Counted from the stretch's first letter, positions 1 to 8,757 are shown. The stretch: DNA of 64,000 bases from Ceratothoa steindachneri (GCA_963969495.1 OZ018321.1:132650293-132714292); one strand, 5' to 3'. Notes: generated by a model not told the origin, from the letters alone. A program made the numbers and translations.

Positions 1-413
1 ATCGTTTCCCTAAACGATGATAATTCAAAGACTATCTTCGATAGGACTACTATAAAATTTGAATTTATTGATGGATAACAGCTTGCAAGTTCAATGATGT
101 TCAACCTTTGGTTTAATTGCAATTAAAAACAACTTTGCATGGATGAAGACTAACGGAGATAAATTGGTTAACTCGCTTAAAATCAAGTTCAAATAAATTG
201 GGAAAAAAGTTGCACTAAGTTAGATTGAACGAGTTTATCATGCAAAGGAAATTTGATTTAATCTGAATTTAAATTGAAATGAGTTAAGTTGAGCTAAAGA
301 CAAGAAATTATTGAACATGTATATTTAAATTCACTATTGTTTGTCAAATAAAAGATTAAACTCATATTATACTACCGCACACTTTCTGGCACTTTCTGAC
401 GTCATCTCCTACA
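1..413. other. AT-rich sequence, nothing recognised
   Basis: Low-complexity AT-rich DNA before the 36-bp minisatellite. I see no open reading frame of substance, no RNA gene and no obvious repeat. Confidence 0.5.
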
Positions 414-1201
414 TTGATCTTCCTCCTAGCCTCGAACCGATGTTACGGGTACATCTTAGTCCTAGCCTCGAACAGATGTTACGGTTACATCTTCGTCCTA
501 CCATCGAACATTTTGTTACGGTTACCTCTTCTTCTTAGCCTCGAACACATGTTACGGTTAAATCTTCATCCTAACATCGAACAGATGGTACGATTACATC
601 TTCATCCTAGCCTCGAACATAGGTTACGGTTACATCTTCCTCTTAGCTTCGACCAGATGTTACGGTTACATCTTCGTACCAACCTTGAACAGATGTTACG
701 GTTACATCTTCTTCTTAACCTCGAACAGATGTTATAGTTACATCTTCGTCCTAGCCTCGAACAGATGTTACGGTTACATCTTCGTCCTTGATTCGCACAG
801 ATAGTACGGTTACATCTTAGTCCTAGCCTCGAACAGAGGTTACGGTTACATCTTCCTCTTAGCTTCGACCAGATGTTACTGTTACATCTTCGTACCAACC
901 TTGAACAGATGTTACGGTTACATCTTCGTCTTAGCCTCGAACAGATGTTATATTTGCATCTTCGTCCTAGCCTCAAACCGATGTTACGGTTACATCTTCG
1001 TACTAGCTTCGAACAGATGTTACGGTTACATCTTCGTCCTAGCCTCGAACATATGTTACGGTTACATCTTCTTCTTAGCCCCAAACAGATATTACGGTTA
1101 CATCTTCGTCTTAGCCTCGAATATATGTTACGATAAAATCTTCGTCATAGCCTCAAACAGATGTTATGGTTACATCTTCTTCTTATCCCCATGTTACATT
1201 T
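414..1201. repeat. 36-bp minisatellite (about 22 units)
   Basis: A tandem array whose consensus begins CCTCGAACAGATGTTACGG and continues with TTACATCTTCGTCCTAG, giving a 36-base period. Units differ by point changes; a few are longer or shorter at the edges. Because 36 is a multiple of three, the array is open in several frames on both strands and gives spurious 12-residue periodic peptides (NRCYGYIF-type on plus, RRCNRNICS-type on minus). I treat those as by-products of the repeat, not genes. Confidence 0.95.
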
Positions 1202-1690
1202 AAATTTATTCTAGAATTTTGCTTCTAGTTTTGGTTTTTATTTTCGATCTATCGGGATACAAAGTAAATGGAAAGTGAGAGGATACTTCTAGGAACAGTA
1301 TGTAAAGAGTAATAAGATTAGTTCAGATTATTGTAACGGATGTTAGATTTATGGTTTGCAAGTTGCTACCCCGTCATTGGACAACCGTGGAACATGACAT
1401 CCAGAGGGTTGCCGCCTCTCCATGCCCGAATCCTCACAATTGGAGGTGACTTATTTGTGGTGGTGCCAGCAGGTTTGGTAAGAGTCAAATCTCACCGGAC
1501 TCATAAAACCAGACTACTCGGACCCTACACACATTTTAACCTTCCCTAACTTCACCACTTTTGCTACGAACCTCTCGTCGTTAACTATTTCTGGATACCC
1601 TCGTTGGCTTTTTTCTTCATAGTTTATATAAGTGATAAATATCTAGGTTGCGAAAACTTTCTAAACAAAAACCTTCTGTGTTTGTGTTCG
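1202..1690. other. Unassigned stretch
   Basis: Moderately GC-rich patch around 1340-1550 with a 69-codon open frame on plus (1340-1549) that resembles nothing I know. No splice structure, repeat or RNA signature is evident. Confidence 0.4.
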
Positions 1691-1970
1691 TATTGGGGGG
1701 AGGGGGCTCTTTATAACTATTTTTCTTATCAATATCATTCTTCATCTTTTGATTTCCATATTGCAATTTATTTATTTTTTCTTGGATGAAGTTGCCCCTT
1801 CAAACATTTGTCTTCCTTTTATCTGACTCTTGGTATTCTTATTGGCTGGGTTAATTCTTGATCTTCGGTTTTATTATTTCTTTTCTTGATATATCTTCAT
1901 ATTAACTTGCTTTTATCTTGATGTGATGATTCCTTCCAGATTCTTGATTACGTGATGATTTCTTCTTGAT
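1691..1970 (+). repeat. Direct repeat, copy 1 (pair with 2622-2893)
   Basis: About 280 bp recurs ~930 bp downstream with high similarity. Both copies share the stretch from CTCTTTATAACT through TTGCCCCTT, GGCTGGGTTAATTCTTGATC and on into a GTGATGATT repeat. Short open frames at 1604-1789 and 2545-2727 are both generated by this repeat and are not genes. Confidence 0.85.
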
Positions 1971-2041
1971 TCTTAATGAAGTGATGATTTCTTCTTGATT
2001 CTTGATGAAGTGATGATTTCTTCTTGATTCTTGATGAGTTA
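1917..2041. repeat. 29-bp minisatellite (about 4 units)
   Basis: Four tandem units of GAAGTGATGATTTCTTCTTG plus ATTCTTGAT, period close to 29 bases. About one and a half units of the same motif occur at 2847-2893, at the same place in the second copy of the surrounding direct repeat, so the array probably expanded in one copy after duplication. Confidence 0.85.
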
Positions 2042-2621
2042 GCCCTTGAATTTGTTTTCTTTCCGTTTTCCTTGACATCGGTTTTCTCTTATGTCGATTT
2101 CTTGAGTTGTCCTTAAAGCGTTTTCCGTGGTCTCCGTTTTCTTCCTGAATTTTCTTTCTAAAAATTGTGGACTGAGGAGTATCGATCGTGGGTCTTTGAA
2201 TCCAAAGGCCAGCACTCTGCCGTCACGCTACGGCGAGTCCGTCCTGAGTTGATAATTTAATGGGCTATTTATATTCTCGCTTTGGAGGGAAGTTTTTCTC
2301 TTATACATCTTCGTACCCCTACACAGGTCCATTTCTAGAACGCGGAGCGAATTTGAGGATTGGGAAGAGACTAATCTTGGATTTCTTAATCGAGGATTAC
2401 TAGTAGCTCTCCCTCCTCGGCCTCCGAGTCTGCGGGATAAGTAGAGTTAAATGGGTGGGATTGAGGAGAGCAAACGAAGCCTTATCTCTTAATCAATGAG
2501 TAATAATAGGATCTCCTGAAGTTTCCCAGCAGCACCTTTTCTTAATGTCTAGTAGGAGAGCAGGTGCAGTTGTAACGAAGATCAGAAGATTGTTCGGCCT
2601 TTGTGAGGGTCACCAGTTATG
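2042..2621. other. Spacer between the two direct-repeat copies
   Basis: Mixed-composition sequence containing only a degenerate tRNA-like relic (annotated separately). No protein-coding signal. Confidence 0.4.
2167..2236 (-). repeat. Degenerate tRNA-like relic (probable SINE head)
   Basis: On the minus strand the sequence has a near-consensus A box (TAGCGTGACGG, 2230 to 2220) and, about 33 bases on, a perfect GWTCRANNC B box (GATCGATAC, 2187 to 2179), with an anticodon-arm-like CCTTT...AAAG between them. The anticodon arm does not form a proper five-base-pair stem with seven-base loop, so this is not a functional tRNA gene. Spacing and boxes fit the 5' head of a tRNA-derived SINE. Confidence 0.45.
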
Positions 2622-2893
2622 GGGGGGAAGCCTCTTTATAACTTTTTTTCTTATCAATATCATTCTTCATCTTGAGATTTCCATATTCAAATCTATTTAT
2701 TTCTTCTTGACTGAAGTTGCCCCTTAAAACATTTGTCTTCCTTTTATCTGACTCTTGGTATTCTTATTGGCTGGGTTAATTCTTGATCTTCGATTTTATT
2801 CTTTCTTTTATTGATGTATATTCATATTAACTTGCTTTTATCTTCATGTGATGATTCCTTCAAAATTCTTGATGAAGTGATGATTTCTTCTTT
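2622..2893 (+). repeat. Direct repeat, copy 2 (pair with 1691-1970)
   Basis: Second copy of the ~280-bp block, including the TTGCCCCTTAAAACATTTG segment and a short version of the 29-bp minisatellite at its 3' end. Ordered similarly to copy 1, so a local tandem duplication of roughly 930 bp followed by divergence of the spacer is plausible. Confidence 0.85.
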
Positions 2894-2907
2894 TCACTTG
2901 ATGACGT

Positions 2908-3236
2908 CGACCGAGTAGAACCTCGTATTCAAAGAATCGGGTTCCCAGTTACATGTACTACTCGAGAATATTAAACCTCAGAGTATACGCTGCCGAATGG
3001 AATCAGTTTCCTGACGACTCAGGCCCAGAAGATATTGTTGATGACCTAGGGTCTGACAATACAAATGGGACTACGATGCTGAGATACCTGAAGATCTGCT
3101 AAAGCAGGCTCTCTTCCGCGACCTTGCCCAATTCTCAACTGACACTTATGTTGTTATCGCGGACGCAGATTTCCGTAAGAAGAGATCCGGCAAGGGGAAG
3201 ACTCATTTGCCCCCCCCTCCCAAGGAACAAAAGTGA
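2908..3236 (+). pseudogene. Non-LTR retrotransposon ORF1 C-terminal remnant (family 2)
   Basis: An open frame from ~2941 encodes YMYYSRILNLRVYAAEWNQF followed by an acidic stretch (PDDSGPEDIVDD). A one-base shift near 3065 then continues the protein as WDYDAEIPEDLLKQ, ALFRDLAQF and a basic tail RKKRSGKGK ending at the stop at 3234. The same protein pattern (GYMYYSRMLNLRVYA followed by NQFP) is encoded on the minus strand just below 49014, next to a gag-like zinc-knuckle fragment, so I read both as the C-terminal part of the same retrotransposon ORF1. The assignment to an ORF1 is by that linkage, not by a known domain here. Contains at least one frameshift; no function expected. Confidence 0.5.
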
Positions 3237-4434
3237 ACAGAGAATAAAACACTTAACGCCATAACACCTACGCTCTGTATGTCGTGGTATGACATTACAT
3301 TAGATCAATACCATATTATATCTATGAAGGAGGGACCAATAACTTGAAAGTGAACCGACAAAAGGGGCGGAAAACCACGAGTTTAGACGGGCTGAGTAGC
3401 GTGAGAGAGTGCAACGAGGTCAGGTAAATTATGGACAATGGAAAAGCTCAAGGTTATTTAAAGAGACGTTTCTCAAAAATATAATTTTATTTACAAAAAT
3501 AATGAGAGAATTGATTGGTAAAATTACCTCAGAGAATTAACGGCCAAAATCACATCAGTAAATGAAAGGGGGAATTGTAGTTATAAATCAGGCTATGAAG
3601 TTAGAAATTAAGGTACTCCCGGAGGAGACTATTCAAATGGAAGGGATTAACTCAATTGGGTTACTAAAAGGGGGAGAGGGGTTGGCTTACGGGTGTCTTC
3701 TGCACTTGAGGTGAGGCCCCTCGGGCTTCAAAGAGGGAGGTTGGAGTGATGACAGGTCTCCAAAAGCAATAGGGGGGGGGCTAACTTCCAGTCCAGGGGA
3801 GAGTATTTCGGCTACCCGAAATGAGGAGGGCTTCGACAGGAGTTGATAAAAGAAGTCGGGAAAATCAATCGGGGTGATCGTTCAGTGAAATTACCTCCTG
3901 GCTGGGGCTAATTCCAAATACACAAAATAGTCCAGCTGTCACTTTGCTTTGTTGCTAGCACTTGACTTGGAACCATGGGGAAATCTTTTGGGTTCTGGCG
4001 AGACTTCTCAACTCTGTCTCTCTTCCGGGGAGTCCAGCGTTATTTATGCCTGAGGCTCTCCCCGGATTTGGGAGTTAGCGGGAAACAGCTCTACTCTCGA
4101 AGGGCCTCGAATCTTCTTGCAGAGCTATTTTAGCCCACATAAAGGTGAATCGTTGGGGGCTCGGCTTGAGGCTACGGCTTTTGGAGGGGAGGGGGCGGTA
4201 GGCTTACCACTTTAGTCCTATCCGGGCCTTCTGCTGCACATGAGAGTTTCTTTCTGCTAAAGATCTTCCACGTGAGGATTCCCTCACAATGTACATTGTG
4301 AGCGTAGTATCAAAAGCTAGCTATAAAATTGAAGAAGACCTTACCCGAAAGGAAACATCAACCCTACCATGTAACACTCTTAGCGATTGTGACAATCCAA
4401 TTGACGACAACTTTTCACCGAAATTTGACTTCCC
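3237..4434. other. Unassigned stretch with GC-rich patches
   Basis: No convincing coding frame on either strand. GC-rich, G-tract-bearing segments at ~3600-3830 and ~3990-4230 stand out from the AT-rich surroundings, but I do not recognise them. They could be untranslated parts of the retroelement scraps on either side. Confidence 0.35.
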
Positions 4435-4735
4435 GTGATAACTATTTTTACTAGTAGCTACAATGGCTTGAATGCCAACCAATTTCAAATCCTCCAAAAA
4501 TATAACACGAGATTAACATTGCCTAGCTACCCTTTGACCAGGGATCTATTTATCCTTGCTCTCGCGTACTATTTTTACTATACTGTCTACTTTTGCTGGA
4601 GATACCCTTCCACCATGCCACAAAAAACCTTTAAACTTATATTAAACTTGTCTTATACTATCTTTTTCAAAACTCCTTTCACCACTATACTCTCTTACTT
4701 TTGCTCTACTAATCTATATTTTCTAACTTTACAAG
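4435..4735 (+). repeat. Dispersed repeat 'X', copy 1
   Basis: About 300 bp is clearly similar to the reverse complement of ~48243-48560. Shared landmarks are GGCTTGAATGCCAACCAATT, a TACCCTTTGACCAGGGATCTAT-type segment (shorter here than 20 identical bases), and TTTGCTGGAGATACCCTT. A 155-codon open frame starting at 4435 runs through it, but the homologous copy is open in a different way and the frame continues into unrelated GC-rich sequence, so I do not call a gene. Probably a transposon untranslated or terminal region. Confidence 0.7.
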
Positions 4736-4764
4736 AAAAATTCACAACCTCCATCAGCTATACG

Positions 4765-5022
4765 GGGTTGAACTCCTGCAAAGGGCAGGACCTCAAGACC
4801 GAGTGCCGATGGAGTCCAGGGCCTGACGGCGCAAGGTCTCCATGTCATCAGCACCGGACTCAGATGCCGTGCTCTCCTGATCCGGAGGGGCAGTGGTGCT
4901 AGACGTTGTAGGGGGATGGGGGCTGGTCTCATGCCTGTGAGGCCTGCGATCCAGTAAGCGCTCGAGTAGTCGCGCCCTTAGCGGGCGTCTTTTTAGACGG
5001 GGTCTTCTTGGGGGGCATGAAG
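4765..5022 (-). pseudogene. Retrotransposon ORF1 N-terminal remnant
   Basis: Read on minus from an ATG at ~5022, the sequence encodes a basic start MPPKKTPSKKTPAKGATTRA, then after a frameshift near 4935 a Ser/Thr/Pro-rich acidic segment (TSSTTAPPDQESTASESGA) and DDMETLRRQALDSIGTRS. Low-complexity basic-then-acidic N-termini of this sort are typical of gag-like ORF1 proteins of Jockey-type LINEs in arthropods, but there is no diagnostic domain in the surviving piece. It could be the N-terminus belonging to the ORF1 family at 2908-3236. GC content is much higher than the flanks, consistent with transposon origin. Confidence 0.4.
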
Positions 5023-5099
5023 GCGGGTAATCTCGGTAGAGTGTCCCGCAAAATATTTAGGAATAAAGAACTTCACTTCCCCTGGGCCTACCGACAAGA

Positions 5100-5520
5100 A
5101 ATCATAACACTTACCCTAAGGCGTTTCGAAGATTAAGCTAAATTATGAAAGTTCAGTGAAGCTGAATTAATAAGTGCATAAAAGCGAGCCTTTATTCACA
5201 AGTACAACATATAAATTATTGAGGGCTGTGAACTATTTAAACACAAATGTGAAGCCACTCACTAAAGTTATACAAATTATTTATTGAGTTAATTTATTGA
5301 GTTAATTTACCAGAGGCAGGCGGAGCACGAGTGGCGGCCGATTTTATACTTCATGGCACGTGACGTCAGCGCAAGCCAGGAACGTCATGGATTCATCGTG
5401 ACGTCATAAATAAGGTCACGGCAAAATCGCATTAGCTAACTAGCGCTTAATCCACGCGACGGAGCATCAGCGAGGTTCCACTCGGACGGCCCTCATGTGA
5501 CCGTCGGCCTATGGGAACAA
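5100..5520 (-). mobile_element. LTR-like promoter/polyadenylation block downstream of an RNase H ORF
   Basis: Directly after the minus-strand RNase H frame stops at 5526, the minus strand shows, in order, two CRE-type TGACGTCA boxes (5406-5399, 5368-5361), a TATAAAAT box (5349-5342) and then AATAAA signals around 5284 and at 5196-5191. Promoter followed by a poly(A) signal immediately 3' of pol is the layout expected of a 3' LTR (U3-R-U5). I cannot place its exact ends because no second copy is present in the window. Confidence 0.5.
5341..5406 (-). promoter_or_regulatory. CRE-CRE-TATA promoter-like cluster
   Basis: Two perfect palindromic CRE octamers (TGACGTCA at 5399-5406 and 5361-5368) lie about 50 and 12 bases upstream of a TATAAAAT box read on the minus strand. 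The CRE palindromes are strand-neutral, but the TATA orientation and the RNase H frame upstream point to minus-strand transcription starting near 5315. Confidence 0.55.
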
Positions 5521-5525
5521 AATAA

Positions 5526-6017
5526 TTAATGATACATTATCAAAATTACAGAATGTACAAAGGGTAACAAAGAGGTAAGCAAGGCGCCCTTGTTTAATAA
5601 AGAGACGCTTGCAGTGGAATCGGAATATAGCCTATAATTGGGACGGCTAAGATACAAAATGAGTAAGGCCGCGAACTCGACCTTAACGGCATGGGTAGGA
5701 GCCGATAACATTAACGAAGCCCGCCTCTGGTCAAAGACCCACCCCAACATCGAGGGAGTGGCGTCGCTGAAAGCGACGAGGAGTGAGGTAGGGGCCCACC
5801 CGACTCGTGCCCCGGCCCAGGGGACCCAACCGGAAGGGAGGAGGACCGCCAGAAGGGCGACCCGGGAGGAACGCGCGTAGGCCAACTGGGCCCAAAAGCG
5901 CGGAAGGCCAATGGCCATGCCCACGAAATTAAGTAGGCCACCAAGCCTTGCCCAAAAGGGGGAAGTGGACGGAACACGTGAGGCCCATTCGAGGGCCGTG
6001 CAGGTCTTTCTTTGCAT
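5526..6017 (-). pseudogene. Retroelement pol fragment with hepadna/DIRS-like RNase H
   Basis: A 163-codon frame. Residues ~22-47 (FWARLGGLLNFVGMAIGLP) resemble the connection region after a reverse transcriptase; residues 82-150 form an RNase H-like domain with the expected acidic triad: Asp85 in FSDATPSMLGW, Glu114 in VEFAALL and Asp133 in YSDSTASVSLLNKG. The 'DATP..GW' wording of the first motif is closer to hepadnaviral and DIRS-type RNase H than to the DAS..GAV form of Ty3/Gypsy or Pao. Only the C-terminal end of pol survives; the reverse transcriptase that should precede it (above 6017) is absent, replaced by a terminal-repeat-like sequence. LTR-like promoter sequence follows downstream. 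The start codon shown is simply the first ATG in the frame. Alternative: an aberrant LTR element of another clade. Confidence 0.5.
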
Positions 6018-6028
6018 CTTCGTGGAAG

Positions 6029-6158
6029 GTTTTAGAAGGACTCAGGTGGCACGATAACACGCCCGGCTTCAAGGCCAAGATGCACGTGGGTAGCAAGGTG
6101 TTTCTAAATAACATGTGATAGCGGTTGAAATTAAGCGGCCTCAACCCGTTCTATCACA
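6029..6158. repeat. Transposon terminal repeat with hairpin (shared with 39000-39131)
   Basis: About 130 bp ending CCTCAACCCGTTCTATCACA matches the end of the insertion at 37454-39131, including GGACTCAGGTGGC-like, GCACGTGGG and AACATGTGA landmarks. The last 45 bases (6114-6158) fold back on themselves: TGTGATAG...GGTTGA pairs with TCAACC...CTATCACA. It abuts the RNase H remnant on its upstream side, so it may be the 5' truncation partner or an unrelated insertion. Confidence 0.6.
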
Positions 6159-6179
6159 TATACTTAATGTTCATTTTGC

Positions 6180-6600
6180 TTCAGTATTCACAGAACAGAA
6201 TCCGGATAGTTTAATTGAATTTTTAAAATCTGTTCTGGGATGGATAAATTTTATTTTAGCAAGTTACTTGAGTTGAGAGGTAGTAATAGGACTAGGGGTC
6301 ATCACTTAAAAATTTAAAAAACAGAGGTGCAGGTTGGATGTTAGAAAATATTTTTTCACCAAGAGATTGGTAGATTACTGGACTTATTCATGTTGATGAA
6401 GTTTTTTATTATTGTATATTATGATTTATTTTGATTTTGATGAGTTTTGATGATGATGCCTTTTGTTTTTGACACATTCCTGTGGATGGTTCTAATTGTA
6501 TATTGTAGATGCATTTTGTGGGTGGTTTTTGACAGATGCGGATGACCTTTGATAGGCCCTTGTGGCTTTTGTCATCCGTGAAATTATGTTATGTTATGTT
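6180..6600 (+). mobile_element. CR1-like LINE C-terminus and 3' tail with (ATGTT)n
   Basis: Around 6270-6400 a broken frame reads TRGHHLKI, then VRKYFFTKRLVDYW-like residues, the usual C-terminal signature of CR1/L2-group pol proteins (RGH..KL ... R..FF..RVV..W). Downstream, 6446-6600 is a conserved non-coding block ending in tandem ATGTT units; this block recurs at 28866-29042 and, inverted, at 10667-10745. Short simple-repeat 3' tails instead of poly(A) are characteristic of CR1/L2 LINEs and the SINEs that borrow their 3' ends. Several stops and shifts; inactive. Confidence 0.6.
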
Positions 6601-6892
6601 AACTTGTTATGATCAATGTCCAATTATATTGGAGAAATGGTACGTACATGTTTTGAAGTTTGGCAAACCGATTGTACTTGGATAAAATGGCATGGAGATC
6701 CGTTAAATGTGATTTTCCAACCTGTCTAAACTTATAACACATTAAACAAGATGTTAGAAATATTAAAGCACACCAACAGCTCTTTAATGAACTATCTTCA
6801 TAAAAATATAAATTACAACAGCCGTTCAAAATTTAGAAAACTGATTTTGTTTTGCTTAGTATTTCTTTATCTTCCTCTTCCCTTTCTTCTCA
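6601..6892. other. AT-rich spacer
   Basis: No feature recognised; a 76-codon minus frame (6599-6829) has no similarity I can name. Confidence 0.4.
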
Positions 6893-7352
6893 CTTAAAGT
6901 TGGGTGCCATTTCACTGCGACTGTGCCCATGAACCTACCCACTAATGCCACGACGGCTTCAGGTCGCTTTCTGTCGTCTTCGAATAGGTCACTCGTGGGA
7001 CGCACCGTTATTTGATTGGGCGTTGCCTGCGTTGTCCCCGAGACTGTTCGGCACATTCTTGTTGAATGTCCCAGTCCTGTTGATTTTCGCGCAAGTTAAC
7101 TGTCTGAGTACCAGGACTACCGAGGTCTCCACTGAGTGTCCTTCCTACTCGGGACGACTTCGTGTACACAGACTTGTGGGGAGGCAGTACTGCCCCGACG
7201 TGGAGTGTGCATCCTTCTTGCTTTTTGCTTCTTGTTTTATTTTTCTTTCTTGCTCTTTTGCATATCTGCTTTTTAATCTAGCCTATCATTTGGGCTTAAG
7301 GTAATTACGGCAACATTTGCCGAGATAGGTGGTCGCCAGGTGGGCTCTGAAA
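6893..7352 (+). mobile_element. I-clade LINE, 3' fragment
   Basis: Matches the last ~450 bp of the long I-clade copy at 19.6-26.6 kb: it encodes the end of RNase H linker and the C-terminal zinc-binding motif region (RLQVAFCRLRIGHSWD, then ETVRHILVECP after a frameshift), followed by the 3' UTR signature GGTCGCCAGGTGGGCTCT at 7331-7348. The poly(A) is eroded. 5' truncated as usual for LINEs. Confidence 0.8.
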
Positions 7353-7559
7353 TAATCTCCTTCTTCTTCAACCATATGACCCACCTATGGAGCCTTTCCG
7401 GCCCACGACTGTATCGCACTACACTAATCGATATTTATTTCATTTGACTTTCAATATGAGCCAAATGGCAAACGCCAACAAAATGATTATGAATCTATAA
7501 GTTTTTTTTTACTATTTAATAGTTTTTACGCACAGTCCTTATTTAGTCCCAGTGTGCTG
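7353..7559. other. Spacer
   Basis: AT-rich with a short T tract near 7501; nothing else seen. Confidence 0.4.
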
Positions 7560-7656
7560 AAAGAAAGAAAGAGAAGAGGCTAAGCTGGGGCTGGACGGGG
7601 CGCTGAGTCCCGTCAGCACGGCGGCCAGGAAGGCAAATCGCCGTGCCCCTTACGGG
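7560..7656 (-). mobile_element. I-clade LINE 5' UTR monomer fragment
   Basis: The reverse complement (CCCGTAAGGGGCACGGCGAT..., then GCTTAGCCTCTTCTCTTTC) matches the first ~95 bases of the 5' UTR monomers at 19599 and 19807. A detached 5' UTR piece in opposite orientation to the 3' fragment 200 bp upstream. Confidence 0.75.
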
Positions 7657-7899
7657 ATCTATAAGTTTATTTACCTCTCTGACCGGGAAAAATCTTTGGT
7701 TTCACTTGTGTTCGATTTCAAACTTCTACACTTTTTCTACTTCAAGGCTCCTTTCATGATTTATTTAAAAAAAATACCCAAGGACTTAAACTCTTTTGCA
7801 TTTTATTTCTTTTAATAGATTTGTAACTAAACTTTCGAATATTCCCACGAAATATGCCAAAAGTTTAGGTTCCATAAGTCTACCTCAATCGTGTTCGGA
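7657..7899. other. Spacer
   Basis: AT-rich; possible eroded upstream PLE sequence but nothing I can support. Confidence 0.35.
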
Positions 7900-8387
7900 A
7901 ATCCGACTAGGAAATTTTTCGTAACTTGGAGAAAAACAAAGACCTAATAATTATAAAGGCAGACAAAGGGAATGGACTGTTAATATTTAAATCATGATGA
8001 TTACATTAATAAGACACAAGCCATTCGGGCAAACCTCTCGAATTTTGAAAAGAAATAGTGACCCGTGAAACCAATCATACTACTACTAAAGTACAAATCA
8101 ATCGGTTTCACTGTCAATTATTTTATTCAAAATTACATGCGACAGATTCAAGCTTTGGAAAACTGTAATTTATACTTAAAATACATAAAACTCGTATCTC
8201 TTCTACCCCTAGAATGTAGTTTCGCCGTAACATCTAGGCTGGGATCCTTCTTTAAGCTGAAGAAGCGAATTCATGGCCTGTATTCGTCAATCCTTTCCCC
8301 CTGTGATGACTGTATATCATCATCCTATATGCCAAATTATGCGCCAACTAAAAACTAGGATCAATGAGCCCCGGGATGGGGTCTTTT
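7900..8387 (+). pseudogene. Penelope-like element (PLE) remnant: RT N-terminal motif and GIY-YIG-like C-terminus
   Basis: Around 7930-8010 the plus strand encodes LEKNKDLIIIKADKGNGLLI, the conserved 'kaDKGn' block at the start of PLE reverse transcriptases. From ~8275 a second block reads LYSSIL-PCDDCISSSYMPNY and, after a frameshift, LKTRINEPRDG, which fits the PLE C-terminal GIY-YIG endonuclease with its preceding Cys pair (Y..I-PC..C...Y(I/M)G...LKTRI.E). The middle of the RT is missing, so this is an internally deleted copy. A 97-codon frame at 8065-8358 is part of it, not a separate gene. Other PLE pieces are at 44336-44901 and 48084-48242. Confidence 0.6.
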
Positions 8388-8470
8388 TCGGAAAAGGCCT
8401 GACAGTGAATTAGGTGTTCGAGGCTATCGCAAATTTAAGCTTAAGCTAAGCTAAGGTTACGTTACGTTAT

Positions 8471-8491
8471 GTTAGGTTAGGTTAGGTTAGG
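8471..8491 (+). repeat. Interstitial TTAGG array
   Basis: Four GTTAG units, the arthropod telomere unit, preceded by degenerate GTTACGTTACGTTAT. Confidence 0.85.
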
Positions 8492-8757
8492 ACAGAGGCT
8501 TTTCAAAAATGAAAATATTATGAAACCTTCATTATCATCTTCACCTTAACGTTGGTGCTGTAATGAGCGTGATATAATTTTAGTATTGGATTGCGAAAAG
8601 ACACTTGGTTAAAAGAATCCAAAGTTATCTTTTGAGACAATAGTTTATTTCACTCACGCATGGTGCAAAGAGTTTACCACTACTGTTTTTTTGTGTTAAA
8701 GAGCTTAAAATATCAACAAAAGTTTGCGCCAGTTCCTTGCACCAAAACCTAACCGAA

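Noticed and set aside
414..1201. Regularly spaced repeats that could suggest a CRISPR array
   Set aside because: There are no unique spacers between repeats; it is a plain tandem 36-bp minisatellite in a eukaryotic context.
602..1203. Open frames of 87-160 codons on both strands
   Set aside because: They are produced by the 36-bp period of the minisatellite and consist of one 12-residue motif repeated.
2167..2236. Functional tRNA gene on minus
   Set aside because: A and B boxes are present, but the anticodon arm cannot form the standard stem and loop and no acceptor stem pairs.
5638..5880. Plus-strand 80-codon frame
   Set aside because: It lies opposite the RNase H frame and has no motif of its own; antisense shadow.
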